Assembly (NCBI GenBank): GCA_937885345.1
Contig: CAKZZH010000041.1
Location: 1-6,265 of the forward strand
Length of the DNA: 6,265 nucleotides
Direction: 5' to 3'
DNA from: an uncultured Lachnospiraceae bacterium
Lineage (GTDB): Bacteria > Bacillota > Clostridia > Lachnospirales > Lachnospiraceae
In this document: positions 1 through 6,265 of the stretch, one piece after another
Layout: each line of letters opens with the position of its first letter
Position numbering within the stretch: the first letter of the stretch is position 1
Translations under genes and position numbers: made by a program
Notes under the pieces: model-generated
Told to the model about the DNA's origin: nothing
The model's database searches: none
What the model saw: the letters and a program-made list of their open reading frames with translations, nothing else

Positions 1-1
1 C

Positions 2-61
2 GCTCGCGCAAGCGGAGGTTTGACGAGCATCCCCATCGAGACGGCAGTCGAGATGATATAA
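2..61 (+). CDS. possible C-terminal tail of an upstream gene (partial)
   Basis: A reading frame open from the window edge ends in TAA at 59-61 and gives 19 residues ending IPIETAVEMI. Its third codon positions are rich in G and C, with codons like those of the genes downstream, which is why I prefer it to the other two + frames. Of those, one stops at 21-23 and the other reads as arginine-rich, unlikely protein. I do not recognise the family from so short a piece, and no start or domain is visible. If real, the next gene starts 106 bases later. The 62-167 gap shows no hairpin with a T tract and no convincing promoter. Confidence 0.25.
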   Translation, partial: ARASGGLTSIPIETAVEMI

Positions 62-155
62 TGATTGGCATGGAATTATGAAATAAGACAGGCAGTGCAG
101 CAAGATGTAACGTAGTATACAGGCAGCGCGGCGGCCGGATTACAATATCATTTAC

Positions 156-160
156 GGAGG
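156..160 (+). promoter_or_regulatory. ribosome binding site that fixes the GH3 start
   Basis: GGAGG ends 7 bases before the ATG at 168, which is ideal spacing. The same frame is open from a TTG at 162, but that codon lies one base from the GGAGG and could not use it. The ATG at 168 is therefore the start. Confidence 0.8.
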
Positions 161-167
161 TTTGGTT

Positions 168-2621
168 ATGGATTACGAAACGCAACATATTGAGGCACTT
201 AGGACGCTCGCTCCCGAGTGTATGGTCCTTCTTAAGAGCAAGGGGGATTTTCCGCTTGAGGGTCCTTGCAGGATTTCTTTGTACGGTAATGCGGCAAGGA
301 AGACCATCAAAGGCGGTTCCGGTTCGGGAGAGGTTAATTCGCGTTATTATGTAACGATTGAGGAAGGCCTTAAGAATGCCGGTTTTGAAATAGTTACGGG
401 GAAGTGGATGGATGCTTATGAGGACGCAGTTGTAAGGATTCGTAAAGCATTTATCAAAGAGGTTAAGAAGGAGGCTTCAAGGGCTCATATGATGGCTTCT
501 GTATATGCTATGGGTAAAGTAATGCCCGAGCCTGAGTATGATATTCCTCTTGACGGTGATACGGATACGGCGATATATGTTCTCGGCAGGATCTGCGGTG
601 AGGGCAATGACAGACGCGATATCAAGGGCGATTTCAGACTTACCGATTGTGAAATGCGTGATATTAAAGCGTGCAGCGAGAAGTATAAGCATTTTATGCT
701 GGTGCTTAATGTCGGTGCGGCAATCGATATCAGTTCGATTTCGAACTATGTTGACAACATTCTCTACATCTCACAGCTCGGCGTTGTTACGGGCGATGCA
801 TTTGCGGATGTTGTTCTCGGTAAGGCTAATCCGTCCGGCAAGCTTACGGCAACTTGGGCTGCGGCTGATGATTATCAGAAGATCGGTGATTTCGGTGATA
901 TTGATAATACGAGATATAAGGAAGGCTTATATGTCGGATATAAATATTTTGACAGCTGCAAAGTAGAGCCGACTTATCCGTTTGGATTCGGGCTTTCTTA
1001 TACAACATTTTCCATTGACGATGTACATGCTTTGCTCAGTGGCAGTGAGATCTCGATCGAGTGCAGTGTTAAGAATACCGGTAAATATGCCGGCAAGGAG
1101 GTTGTACAGCTCTATGCTACTCTTCCTTGGGGAAGGCTTACACATCCATATCAGAAGCTTGTCGCATATCAGAAGACCGGTGAGATAGAGCCGGGCAGGA
1201 GCGAGAAGGTTAAGATTACCTTTGCAATGGAGGACATCGCCGGATATGAGGAACAGACGGCTTCCTATGTACTTGAGAAGGGCGATTATATAATCAGAAT
1301 CGGTAACGGCAGCAGAAATACCATTCCCGCCGCTATTGTGAGAATGGATGAAGAGGTTGTTACCTGCAAACTCGCCAATGCTTGCGGCAAGGCTGATTAT
1401 GAGGAATATGTACCGGAGCATTTCTGGAAGGATGAGGATGTTTCAAATGTAAGTGTGCTCACTCTTACTGCCCTAAGCTTTAAGAATCTCGATAAAAAGG
1501 CAGAGACAGTGCTGCCTTCCGATAAGGCTATGGAATATGTCAAAGGCCTTACGGATGAAGAGCTTGCCTATTTTGTTGTCGGTCATTTTCAGGACGGACA
1601 TGCAGCGAAGGGCATTGTCGGTAATGCGGGCGAGACCGTTGCCGGTGCGGCCGGTGAGAGCTGCAGCAGATTCCGCGAGGTTCCTCCCATGGTTATGGCT
1701 GACGGCCCTGCGGGTCTCAGACTCAGCAAAGATTATTGTATAAATGAGAACGGAAAAGCAAGAGGCGTACAGCTCACTCTTCCCGAGGATATGGTGACTT
1801 TTATGAATCCCTTTGCAAAACTTGCACTCAGGCTTGCACGTAAGAAACCCAAGGGAGAGATCCATCATCAGTACTGCACCGCAATTCCCATCGGTACGGC
1901 GATCGCCCAGAGCTGGAATCCTGAACTTGCCGAGAAATGCGGTGATATTGTCGGTAAAGAGATGGATATCTTCGGCGTGGATCTCTGGCTTGCTCCTGCT
2001 TTTAATATTCAGAGAACGCCGCTTCTCGGACGTAATTTTGAGTATTATTCGGAGGACCCGTATCTTAGCGGAATAACGGGTGCGGCGATAACAAACGGTG
2101 TTCAGAAGCATCCGGGCCGTGGAGTTACCATCAAGCACTATTGCTGCAACAATCAGGAATATAACAGAATTCAGAATAACAGTATCGTAAGCGAGAGGGT
2201 TGTCAGAGAGGTTTATATCAAAGCCTTTGAGATATGCGTTAAGAAGGCACAGCCTGTTGCGCTTATGACTTCCTACAATCTCCTTAACGGTGTACATACC
2301 AGTGAGAGCAGGGATCTTATTACCCGCATTCTCAGAGAAGAGTGGGGCTACAAGGGGATTGTTATGTCAGACTGGATCGTAAGGCTTATGAATAATAAAG
2401 CATCCGCTAACAGGCTTCCCGATGCGCCTCCGTCGATCGCTGCCGGCAATGATGTGTTTATGCCGGGCGGTGACTACGATCACAAGCAGGTTATCGCGGC
2501 CCTTAAGGGAACGGACAAGAACTACAAACTCAGCAGACAGGAGGTTGAGATCTGTGCCGCGAGAATCGTGGATATGTCCTGGAAGCTTAAGAAAATGCAG
2601 GGCAAGGACGCATCTATATAA
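168..2621 (+). CDS. domain-permuted glycoside hydrolase family 3 beta-glycosidase (probable beta-glucosidase)
   Basis: This 817-residue enzyme should release sugars from the non-reducing end of beta-linked oligosaccharides by the retaining GH3 mechanism. No signal peptide or membrane segment is visible, so it probably acts in the cytoplasm on imported sugars. The domain order is swapped relative to most GH3 enzymes. The sugar-binding alpha/beta domain comes first (about 10-280), with GGSGSG at 49-54, GEGNDR at 144-149 and PFGFGLSY at 271-278. A fibronectin III-like domain follows (about 293-385), then the TIM barrel (about 450-755). In the barrel I see D512 (ADGPAGLR), R622/N623 (LLGRNFEYYSEDP), K656/H657 and the nucleophile D735 in GIVMSDW (codon 2370-2372). 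E145 of GEGNDR is the likely acid/base, judged by its position in related enzymes. The permuted order and length match the beta-glucosidases known from Ruminococcus albus and Butyrivibrio fibrisolvens. The family is certain; glucose rather than xylose specificity is inferred. Confidence 0.93.
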   Translation: MDYETQHIEALRTLAPECMVLLKSKGDFPLEGPCRISLYGNAARKTIKGGSGSGEVNSRYYVTIEEGLKNAGFEIVTGKWMDAYEDAVVRIRKAFIKEVKKEASRAHMMASVYAMGKVMPEPEYDIPLDGDTDTAIYVLGRICGEGNDRRDIKGDFRLTDCEMRDIKACSEKYKHFMLVLNVGAAIDISSISNYVDNILYISQLGVVTGDAFADVVLGKANPSGKLTATWAAADDYQKIGDFGDIDNTRYKEGLYVGYKYFDSCKVEPTYPFGFGLSYTTFSIDDVHALLSGSEISIECSVKNTGKYAGKEVVQLYATLPWGRLTHPYQKLVAYQKTGEIEPGRSEKVKITFAMEDIAGYEEQTASYVLEKGDYIIRIGNGSRNTIPAAIVRMDEEVVTCKLANACGKADYEEYVPEHFWKDEDVSNVSVLTLTALSFKNLDKKAETVLPSDKAMEYVKGLTDEELAYFVVGHFQDGHAAKGIVGNAGETVAGAAGESCSRFREVPPMVMADGPAGLRLSKDYCINENGKARGVQLTLPEDMVTFMNPFAKLALRLARKKPKGEIHHQYCTAIPIGTAIAQSWNPELAEKCGDIVGKEMDIFGVDLWLAPAFNIQRTPLLGRNFEYYSEDPYLSGITGAAITNGVQKHPGRGVTIKHYCCNNQEYNRIQNNSIVSERVVREVYIKAFEICVKKAQPVALMTSYNLLNGVHTSESRDLITRILREEWGYKGIVMSDWIVRLMNNKASANRLPDAPPSIAAGNDVFMPGGDYDHKQVIAALKGTDKNYKLSRQEVEICAARIVDMSWKLKKMQGKDASI

Positions 2622-2626
2622 AACTC

Positions 2627-2655
2627 TTGCAAAAGATATCACAGGTTGATATTAT
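2627..2655 (+). promoter_or_regulatory. putative sigma-A-type promoter for the IMP dehydrogenase-citrate synthase unit
   Basis: TTGCAA (2627-2632, 4 of 6 to consensus) and TATTAT (2650-2655, 5 of 6) are separated by 17 bases. Transcription would start near 2662, leaving a leader of about 30 bases with AAGGAG at 2679-2684. A weaker alternative is TTGATA at 2646-2651, but its best -10 is poor and would place the start on the ribosome binding site. No terminator is visible after the GH3 gene, so readthrough from upstream is also possible. Confidence 0.4.
2636..2652. repeat. short inverted repeat, possible operator
   Basis: ATATCA (2636-2641) and TGATAT (2647-2652) form a perfect 6-base dyad around a 5-base spacer. 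It lies between the proposed -35 and -10 and covers the first bases of the -10, where a repressor could block RNA polymerase. Pairing does not extend beyond six bases. In an AT-rich gap this could arise by chance, and I cannot assign it to a known regulator. Confidence 0.25.
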
Positions 2656-2691
2656 ATTAAGAAAAAGTTTTATAGGAAAAGGAGACGAACC

Positions 2692-4200
2692 ATGGCATAT
2701 TATTATGATGAACCCTCAAGAACTTTCGGAGAATACCTGCTTGTACCGGGCTATTCTTCGTCACAATGCATTCCTTCCGATGTTAACCTTCAGACACCTT
2801 TGGTAAAATACAAGAAAGGTCAGGAAGAATGTCCTTTTACGATGAATATTCCCATGGTTTCCGCCATCATGCAGTCTGTCTCGGGTGACAGACTGGCGAT
2901 AGCGCTTGCAAGAGAGGGCGGCGTTTCTTTTATATATGGTTCACAGAGCATTGAAGATGAAGCTGCTATGGTTCGCAGAGTTAAGACTTATAAGAAGGGA
3001 TTTGTAACGAGTACATGCAACCTTTCTCCCGATGCCACACTTGCCGATGTGCTTGCTCTCAAGGAGAAGACGGGACATTCGACAGTTGCCATCACCAATG
3101 ACGGTACGGCTAACGGCAAGCTTCTCGGTATTGTTGCTTCAAGAGATTACAGAGTATCGAGAATGTCGACAGACCTTAAGGTTACGGAATTTATGACACC
3201 CCTTGACAAACTTGTGACCGCTCCCGAGACAACAAGCCTTCATGACTGCAATGACATCATCTGGGACAACAAGATCAATTCTCTTCCTCTTATCGATGAA
3301 GAGGGAAGACTTAAATACATGGTATTCCGTAAGGATTACGACAGCCATAAGAGCAATGTTAACGAGCTTCTTGATTCTCACAAGAGTTATGTTGTCGGTG
3401 CCGGTATCAATACAAGAGATTATGCGGACAGAGTTCCCGCGCTTGTTGAGGCAGGTGTGGACGTTCTGTGTATCGATTCTTCCGAAGGTTTTTCTGAGTG
3501 GCAGAGCAGAACGATCACATGGATCCGCGAGAAATACGGCGACACCGTTAAGGTCGGTGCAGGTAATGTTGTAGACAGAGACGGCTTCCTCTTCCTCGCA
3601 AAAGCAGGTGCCGACTTCGTCAAGATCGGTATCGGCGGCGGTTCCATCTGTATCACACGTGAGACCAAGGGTATTGGAAGAGGTCAGGCTACAGCGGTTA
3701 AAGAGGTTGCAGCGGCAAGAGATGAGTATTACAAGGAGACCGGTATCTACATTCCGATTTGTTCGGATGGTGGTATCGTTCACGATTATCATATTACACT
3801 TGCACTTGCTATGGGCGCAGACTTTGTAATGCTCGGAAGATATTTCGCGAGATTTGACGAGTCACCCACCGCAAAGCTTCGTGTTAACGGTAATTATGTT
3901 AAGGAGTACTGGGGCGAGGGTTCGAACAGAGCGCGTAATTGGCAGAGATACGATCTCGGCGGCGCTACCAAGCTTTCGTTCGAGGAAGGTGTAGACAGTT
4001 ATGTTCCTTATGCAGGACCTCTTGCAGAAGGCGTTCAGTCCACACTTTACAAGGTAAAATCCACTATGTGCAACTGTGGCGCGATGTCCATTCCTGAACT
4101 TCAGGAGAAGGCTAAGCTTACCGTTGTATCTTCTACATCAATCGTAGAGGGCGGCAGCCACGATGTTATTCTTAAGAACAATGCAGTTAGATTCGAATAA
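2692..4200 (+). CDS. guaB: IMP dehydrogenase, parabasalid-like type
   Basis: This 502-residue enzyme oxidises IMP to XMP with NAD+, the committed step to guanine nucleotides, in the cytoplasm. The (beta/alpha)8 barrel is interrupted by a CBS-pair insert at about 105-225. Catalytic C320 sits in GIGGGSICITRETKGIGRG with T322. D262 (CIDSSEGFS) is in the NAD-binding region, D359 and the GG after it (SDGG) bind the IMP phosphate, and R383 follows (LGRYF). The mobile flap carries the R419/Y420 dyad (RNWQRYD). G315, G317 and C320, with E486-G488 near the C-terminus, match the potassium site. E432 is the bacterial-type residue linked to weak mycophenolate binding. As I recall it, the Tritrichomonas foetus enzyme aligns nearly end to end, with key residues shifted by exactly one (its C319, R418, Y419). 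AAGGAG at 2679-2684 is 7 bases before the ATG. The citrate synthase gene follows after 16 bases, implying cotranscription. Every key residue I checked is present. Confidence 0.96.
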   Translation: MAYYYDEPSRTFGEYLLVPGYSSSQCIPSDVNLQTPLVKYKKGQEECPFTMNIPMVSAIMQSVSGDRLAIALAREGGVSFIYGSQSIEDEAAMVRRVKTYKKGFVTSTCNLSPDATLADVLALKEKTGHSTVAITNDGTANGKLLGIVASRDYRVSRMSTDLKVTEFMTPLDKLVTAPETTSLHDCNDIIWDNKINSLPLIDEEGRLKYMVFRKDYDSHKSNVNELLDSHKSYVVGAGINTRDYADRVPALVEAGVDVLCIDSSEGFSEWQSRTITWIREKYGDTVKVGAGNVVDRDGFLFLAKAGADFVKIGIGGGSICITRETKGIGRGQATAVKEVAAARDEYYKETGIYIPICSDGGIVHDYHITLALAMGADFVMLGRYFARFDESPTAKLRVNGNYVKEYWGEGSNRARNWQRYDLGGATKLSFEEGVDSYVPYAGPLAEGVQSTLYKVKSTMCNCGAMSIPELQEKAKLTVVSSTSIVEGGSHDVILKNNAVRFE

Positions 4201-4216
4201 ACAGAAGGTAAAATAA

Positions 4217-5593
4217 ATGACCAATCAGGAAATGATGGAACTGGCACCCGAGCTCGACGGACAGTTCAATGAATTAGTAAAATATTGCATGGCATCAGGT
4301 GTTATAGATCCCAATCTCTATATCGAATACGATGTTAAGAGAGGTCTTCGTGACCGTAACGGTAAAGGTGTCCTCACCGGACTTACCGAGATATCGGATG
4401 TTATCGGATTTGATATCAAGGACGGCGACAGAGTGCCCACGGACGGAAGATTATATTTCCAGGGCTATAATGTTATGGATCTCCTCCAAAACAGCAAGGA
4501 GAGACGGTTCGCATTCGAGGAGGCGACATACCTTCTTCTCTTCGGCGACCTTCCTACGGATGAACAGCTTGAGCAGTTTATTGGAATACTCGGCGGACTT
4601 CGTGAACTTTCCGGACATTTTGTACGGGATGTCATTATGAAAGCACCCAGTGCCAACATTATGAATGCGCTTGAGAAGAGTATTGTTACTCTTTATTCAT
4701 ACGACGACAATCCTGAAGATATTTCGGTTCCCAATGTTCTTCGCCAGTCACTTCAGTTGATCGCAAAGATGCCCGTAATATCGGTATTCGCTTATCAGTC
4801 ATATATGCATTTTAAAATGGATGACGTCCTTATTATCCGTAATCCGGATCCCGAATGCTCGACTGCAGAGAACATTCTCAGAATGCTCAGACCGGACGGC
4901 AGATATACGGAGCTTGAAGCCAGAGTTCTTGATGTGGCACTTGTGCTTCATGCAGAGCATGGCGGCGGTAACAATTCGACCTTTACCGATCATGTTGTTA
5001 CATCTTCGGGAACCGATACATATTCTACAATTGCAGCTTCAGTAGCGTCTCTTAAGGGCTTCCGCCACGGTGGTGCCAACATCAAGGTTACGGCGATGTT
5101 TGAAGACATCAAGGCCAATGTTCAGAATTGGGAGGACGAGGCCGAGCTCACCGCTTACCTTCAGAAAATCCTCAACAAAGAGGCTTTCGACAATGCCGGT
5201 CTTATCTACGGTATCGGACATGCGGTATACACCCTTTCCGATCCACGTGAGGTTATCCTTAAGGAATATGCAAGAAAACTTTCGGAAGAGAAGGGACATG
5301 TTAAGGAATTTGAGCTCTATGACAGAGTTGAGAGGATCGCCAAGGAGCTTGTTCAGAAGTCCAAGAACACCCTTAAGCCCATCTGTGCTAACGTCGATTT
5401 CTACAGCGGCTTTGTATACGGAATGCTTGGCATCCCTCAGGCGCTTTTTACCCCTATCTTTGCGATGGCGCGTATCTCGGGCTGGAGCGCACACCGTCTC
5501 GAAGAGCTTGTCAACAAGGGTAAAATAATCCGTCCCGCATACAAGTATGTCGGAAGACACAGAGATTATGTGGATATTGAAAACAGAAAGTGA
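4217..5593 (+). CDS. gltA: citrate synthase (citrate/2-methylcitrate synthase family)
   Basis: This 458-residue enzyme condenses oxaloacetate with acetyl-CoA to give citrate. In anaerobes of this kind that mostly supplies 2-oxoglutarate for glutamate. The catalytic triad is visible: H248 (HAEHGGGNNS), H335 (GIGHAVYTLSDPR) and D394 (NVDFYSG). The substrate-binding arginines R344 (DPR), R419 (FAMAR) and R439 (IIRP) are also there. The H335-R344, D394-R419 and R419-R439 spacings equal those of E. coli GltA (9, 25 and 20 residues). The first 60 or so residues are a helical extension with the basic stretch VKRGLRDRNGKG before the usual domain. It lacks the N-terminal zinc/NADH-regulatory domain of E. 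coli type II enzymes as far as I can see. The start is supported by AGAAGG at 4203-4208, 8 bases upstream. The 16-base gap from the IMP dehydrogenase gene and the terminator at 5629-5663 make it the last gene of its unit. 2-Methylcitrate synthase activity is not excluded; no other propionate genes are in view. Confidence 0.94.
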   Translation: MTNQEMMELAPELDGQFNELVKYCMASGVIDPNLYIEYDVKRGLRDRNGKGVLTGLTEISDVIGFDIKDGDRVPTDGRLYFQGYNVMDLLQNSKERRFAFEEATYLLLFGDLPTDEQLEQFIGILGGLRELSGHFVRDVIMKAPSANIMNALEKSIVTLYSYDDNPEDISVPNVLRQSLQLIAKMPVISVFAYQSYMHFKMDDVLIIRNPDPECSTAENILRMLRPDGRYTELEARVLDVALVLHAEHGGGNNSTFTDHVVTSSGTDTYSTIAASVASLKGFRHGGANIKVTAMFEDIKANVQNWEDEAELTAYLQKILNKEAFDNAGLIYGIGHAVYTLSDPREVILKEYARKLSEEKGHVKEFELYDRVERIAKELVQKSKNTLKPICANVDFYSGFVYGMLGIPQALFTPIFAMARISGWSAHRLEELVNKGKIIRPAYKYVGRHRDYVDIENRK

Positions 5594-5606
5594 CTGCAAA
5601 TATAAT
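5577..5606 (+). promoter_or_regulatory. promoter-like hexamers at the end of the citrate synthase gene
   Basis: TTGAAA (5577-5582, 5 of 6) and a perfect TATAAT (5601-5606) are 18 bases apart. The -35 lies in the last citrate synthase codons. A start near 5613 would lead straight into the terminator at 5629-5663 and then the small ORF and regulator. A 7-base AT hairpin, ATAATAC/GTATTAT at 5602-5608 and 5612-5618, overlaps the -10. A second TATAAT at 5619-5624 has only a poor -35. AT-rich spacers give such matches by chance, so confidence is modest. Confidence 0.4.
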
Positions 5607-5628
5607 ACAAAGTATTATTATAATAAGG

Positions 5629-5663
5629 CAAAGAGGTCTTTTTCAGATCTCTTTGTTTTTTTT
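5629..5663 (+). terminator. strong intrinsic terminator
   Basis: CAAAGAGGTCT (5629-5639) pairs with AGATCTCTTTG (5645-5655) to give an 11-base-pair stem with one G-U wobble and a TTTTC loop. Eight Ts follow at once (5656-5663). It begins 36 bases after the citrate synthase stop, so it ends that transcription unit. It also lies 30 bases ahead of the small ORF and could work as an attenuator for what follows. Confidence 0.92.
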
Positions 5664-5693
5664 CATCTTATCGGAAAGGAAGGTATATCACAA

Positions 5694-5741
5694 ATGAGTT
5701 TGAAGATAATATGGCAACAGAGAAAAGGCGGACAGATATGA
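5694..5741 (+). CDS. possible 15-residue leader peptide ORF
   Basis: ATG at 5694 opens a 15-codon frame (MSLKIIWQQRKGGQI) ending in TGA at 5739-5741. It has the best ribosome binding site in this region, AAGGAAGG at 5676-5683, ten bases upstream. Its TGA overlaps the ATG of the next gene as ATGA, a classic arrangement for translational coupling. The peptide has no run of a single amino acid of the sort used in biosynthetic attenuation. It could be a leader peptide coupling translation of the regulator. Alternatively it may be untranslated, with the regulator starting at the ATG at 5711 instead. Confidence 0.35.
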   Translation: MSLKIIWQQRKGGQI

Positions 5742-6265
5742 GAACTTTGGAAACTAACGACTGGATACTTTTAAACAATATCATTTATAAAATATATACG
5801 GTAAGCGATATTGACGAAATGAGGGAGCAATTCCTGGACCAGATGAAAATGCTTATTGATTACGATAGTGCAGATTTTCATCTGGCTTCACCGGACGGAA
5901 AAAACAAGCTTATCTCACCGATACTGTATAATTGCGAAGAGGATCTGTCGATGGTATACGACGAATTGGATTACAGCAGAGGTATTTTATACGGTGGAAA
6001 AACCCTGATCTACAGGGAAACGGATATCATTTCGGATCCCAAGAGGGTGGAGACGGATTATTACAAAAAGGTCTATAAGGAAAACAAATGGCATTATTCC
6101 CTTCAGATGGTACTGGCACGTAATAAGGAATTTGTAGGCGTAGTCACATTTTACAGAACGATAGGGAAAGATGATTTTTTATATGATGACATTTTTATCC
6201 TGGATCTAATTGATGTTGTCAATATCGGTTTACAACTTTTCCACAAGGATTTTGCGTGGCATAGG
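5738..6265 (+). CDS. probable transcriptional regulator, N-terminal sensory part (partial, cut by window end)
   Basis: An uninterrupted frame of 176 codons runs to the window edge without a stop. The protein is soluble, acidic and rich in aromatic residues, with no signal peptide or membrane segment. Its pattern (DWILLNNIIYKIYT at 8-21, MLIDYDSADFHLA at 38-50, YRETDIISDPKRVETDYYKKVY at roughly 92-113, EFVGVVTFYR at 131-140) resembles the GAF-like N-terminal halves of LuxR-type helix-turn-helix regulators common in Lachnospiraceae. The DNA-binding domain would lie past 6265 and cannot be seen. The ATG at 5738 overlaps the small ORF's stop and has AAAAGG at 5723-5728, nine bases upstream. An in-frame ATG at 5711 (185 codons to the edge) is possible but has a weaker ribosome binding site. 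The codons are more AT-rich than in the three genes upstream. That it is a gene is well supported; the regulator role is inferred. Confidence 0.6.
   Translation, partial: MRTLETNDWILLNNIIYKIYTVSDIDEMREQFLDQMKMLIDYDSADFHLASPDGKNKLISPILYNCEEDLSMVYDELDYSRGILYGGKTLIYRETDIISDPKRVETDYYKKVYKENKWHYSLQMVLARNKEFVGVVTFYRTIGKDDFLYDDIFILDLIDVVNIGLQLFHKDFAWHR

Noticed and set aside
65..70. TTGGCA as a -35 for the GH3 gene
   Set aside because: It matches 5 of 6 bases, but no -10-like hexamer lies 15-19 bases downstream. TACAAT at 141-146 has no -35 and would leave too short a leader.
162..167. TTG start two codons before the GH3 ATG
   Set aside because: It is one base from the GGAGG, too close for use; the ATG at 168 has ideal spacing.
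538..966. 142-residue open frame on the + strand inside the GH3 gene
   Set aside because: It is a frame-shifted shadow, rich in arginine, isoleucine and serine, within a well-conserved domain.
1473..2297. 274-residue open frame on the - strand
   Set aside because: It lies wholly opposite conserved GH3 barrel sequence, has no ribosome site seen and no recognisable motif; codon bias of the + strand gene explains it.
2622..2691. Purine riboswitch or PurR box ahead of IMP dehydrogenase
   Set aside because: The gap is too short for a riboswitch plus expression platform, and no paired CGAA-type boxes are visible.
3139..3792. 217-residue open frame on the - strand
   Set aside because: It is antisense to the IMP dehydrogenase core, including the catalytic cysteine region; cysteine- and threonine-rich shadow composition.
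5039..5599. 186-residue open frame on the - strand
   Set aside because: It is antisense to the catalytic half of citrate synthase and shows no family resemblance.
5547..5693. 64-residue frame starting inside the citrate synthase gene and running through the terminator
   Set aside because: No ribosome site precedes it, and it would be translated through the hairpin and T tract. Only its last 15 codons, from 5694, have start signals.
5694..5760. Frameshift joining the 15-codon ORF to the regulator as one broken gene
   Set aside because: The regulator frame has its own ATG codons (5711, 5738) and its recognisable sequence begins right after them, so nothing appears to be missing.
1..6265. CRISPR array, tRNA, rRNA, insertion sequence or attachment site
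   Set aside because: No regularly spaced repeats, cloverleaf-like segments, transposase frames or terminal inverted repeats were seen; the window is almost fully filled by metabolic genes.

Overview
The window reads as chromosomal DNA of a Gram-positive anaerobe of the Clostridia, most likely a Lachnospiraceae member of the Butyrivibrio/Roseburia kind. The clues are an intracellular family 3 glycosidase with the domain-swapped layout known from rumen clostridia, strong GGAGG-type ribosome binding sites, a moderate base composition with many AGA arginine codons, and a downstream regulator resembling Lachnospiraceae proteins. This placement is inference; no marker gene settles it.

Layout, all on the + strand. 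Bases 1-61 may hold the last codons of an upstream gene, and 62-167 shows nothing I can name. 168-2621 encodes a GH3 beta-glycosidase whose sugar-binding (normally C-terminal) domain comes before the catalytic barrel. A 70-base gap (2622-2691) holds a plausible promoter and a small dyad. Then come an IMP dehydrogenase (2692-4200) and, 16 bases later, a citrate synthase (4217-5593), which look like one transcription unit. A strong intrinsic terminator follows at 5629-5663. A promoter-like pair of hexamers lies just before that terminator. After it come a 15-codon ORF (5694-5741) and, overlapping it by ATGA, the start of a regulator-like gene (5738 onward) that is cut by the window edge.

How the genes fit together: the glycosidase probably finishes the breakdown of imported beta-linked oligosaccharides in the cytoplasm. 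IMP dehydrogenase makes XMP for guanine nucleotides, and citrate synthase opens the carbon route to 2-oxoglutarate and glutamate. The last two feed biosynthesis, but I know of no direct metabolic coupling that explains their pairing.

I did not find a clearly new biological system. The items most worth a second look are the IMP dehydrogenase, which closely resembles the parabasalid (Tritrichomonas) enzyme down to active-site numbering; the permuted GH3; and the promoter-terminator-leader-ORF arrangement ahead of the final gene.
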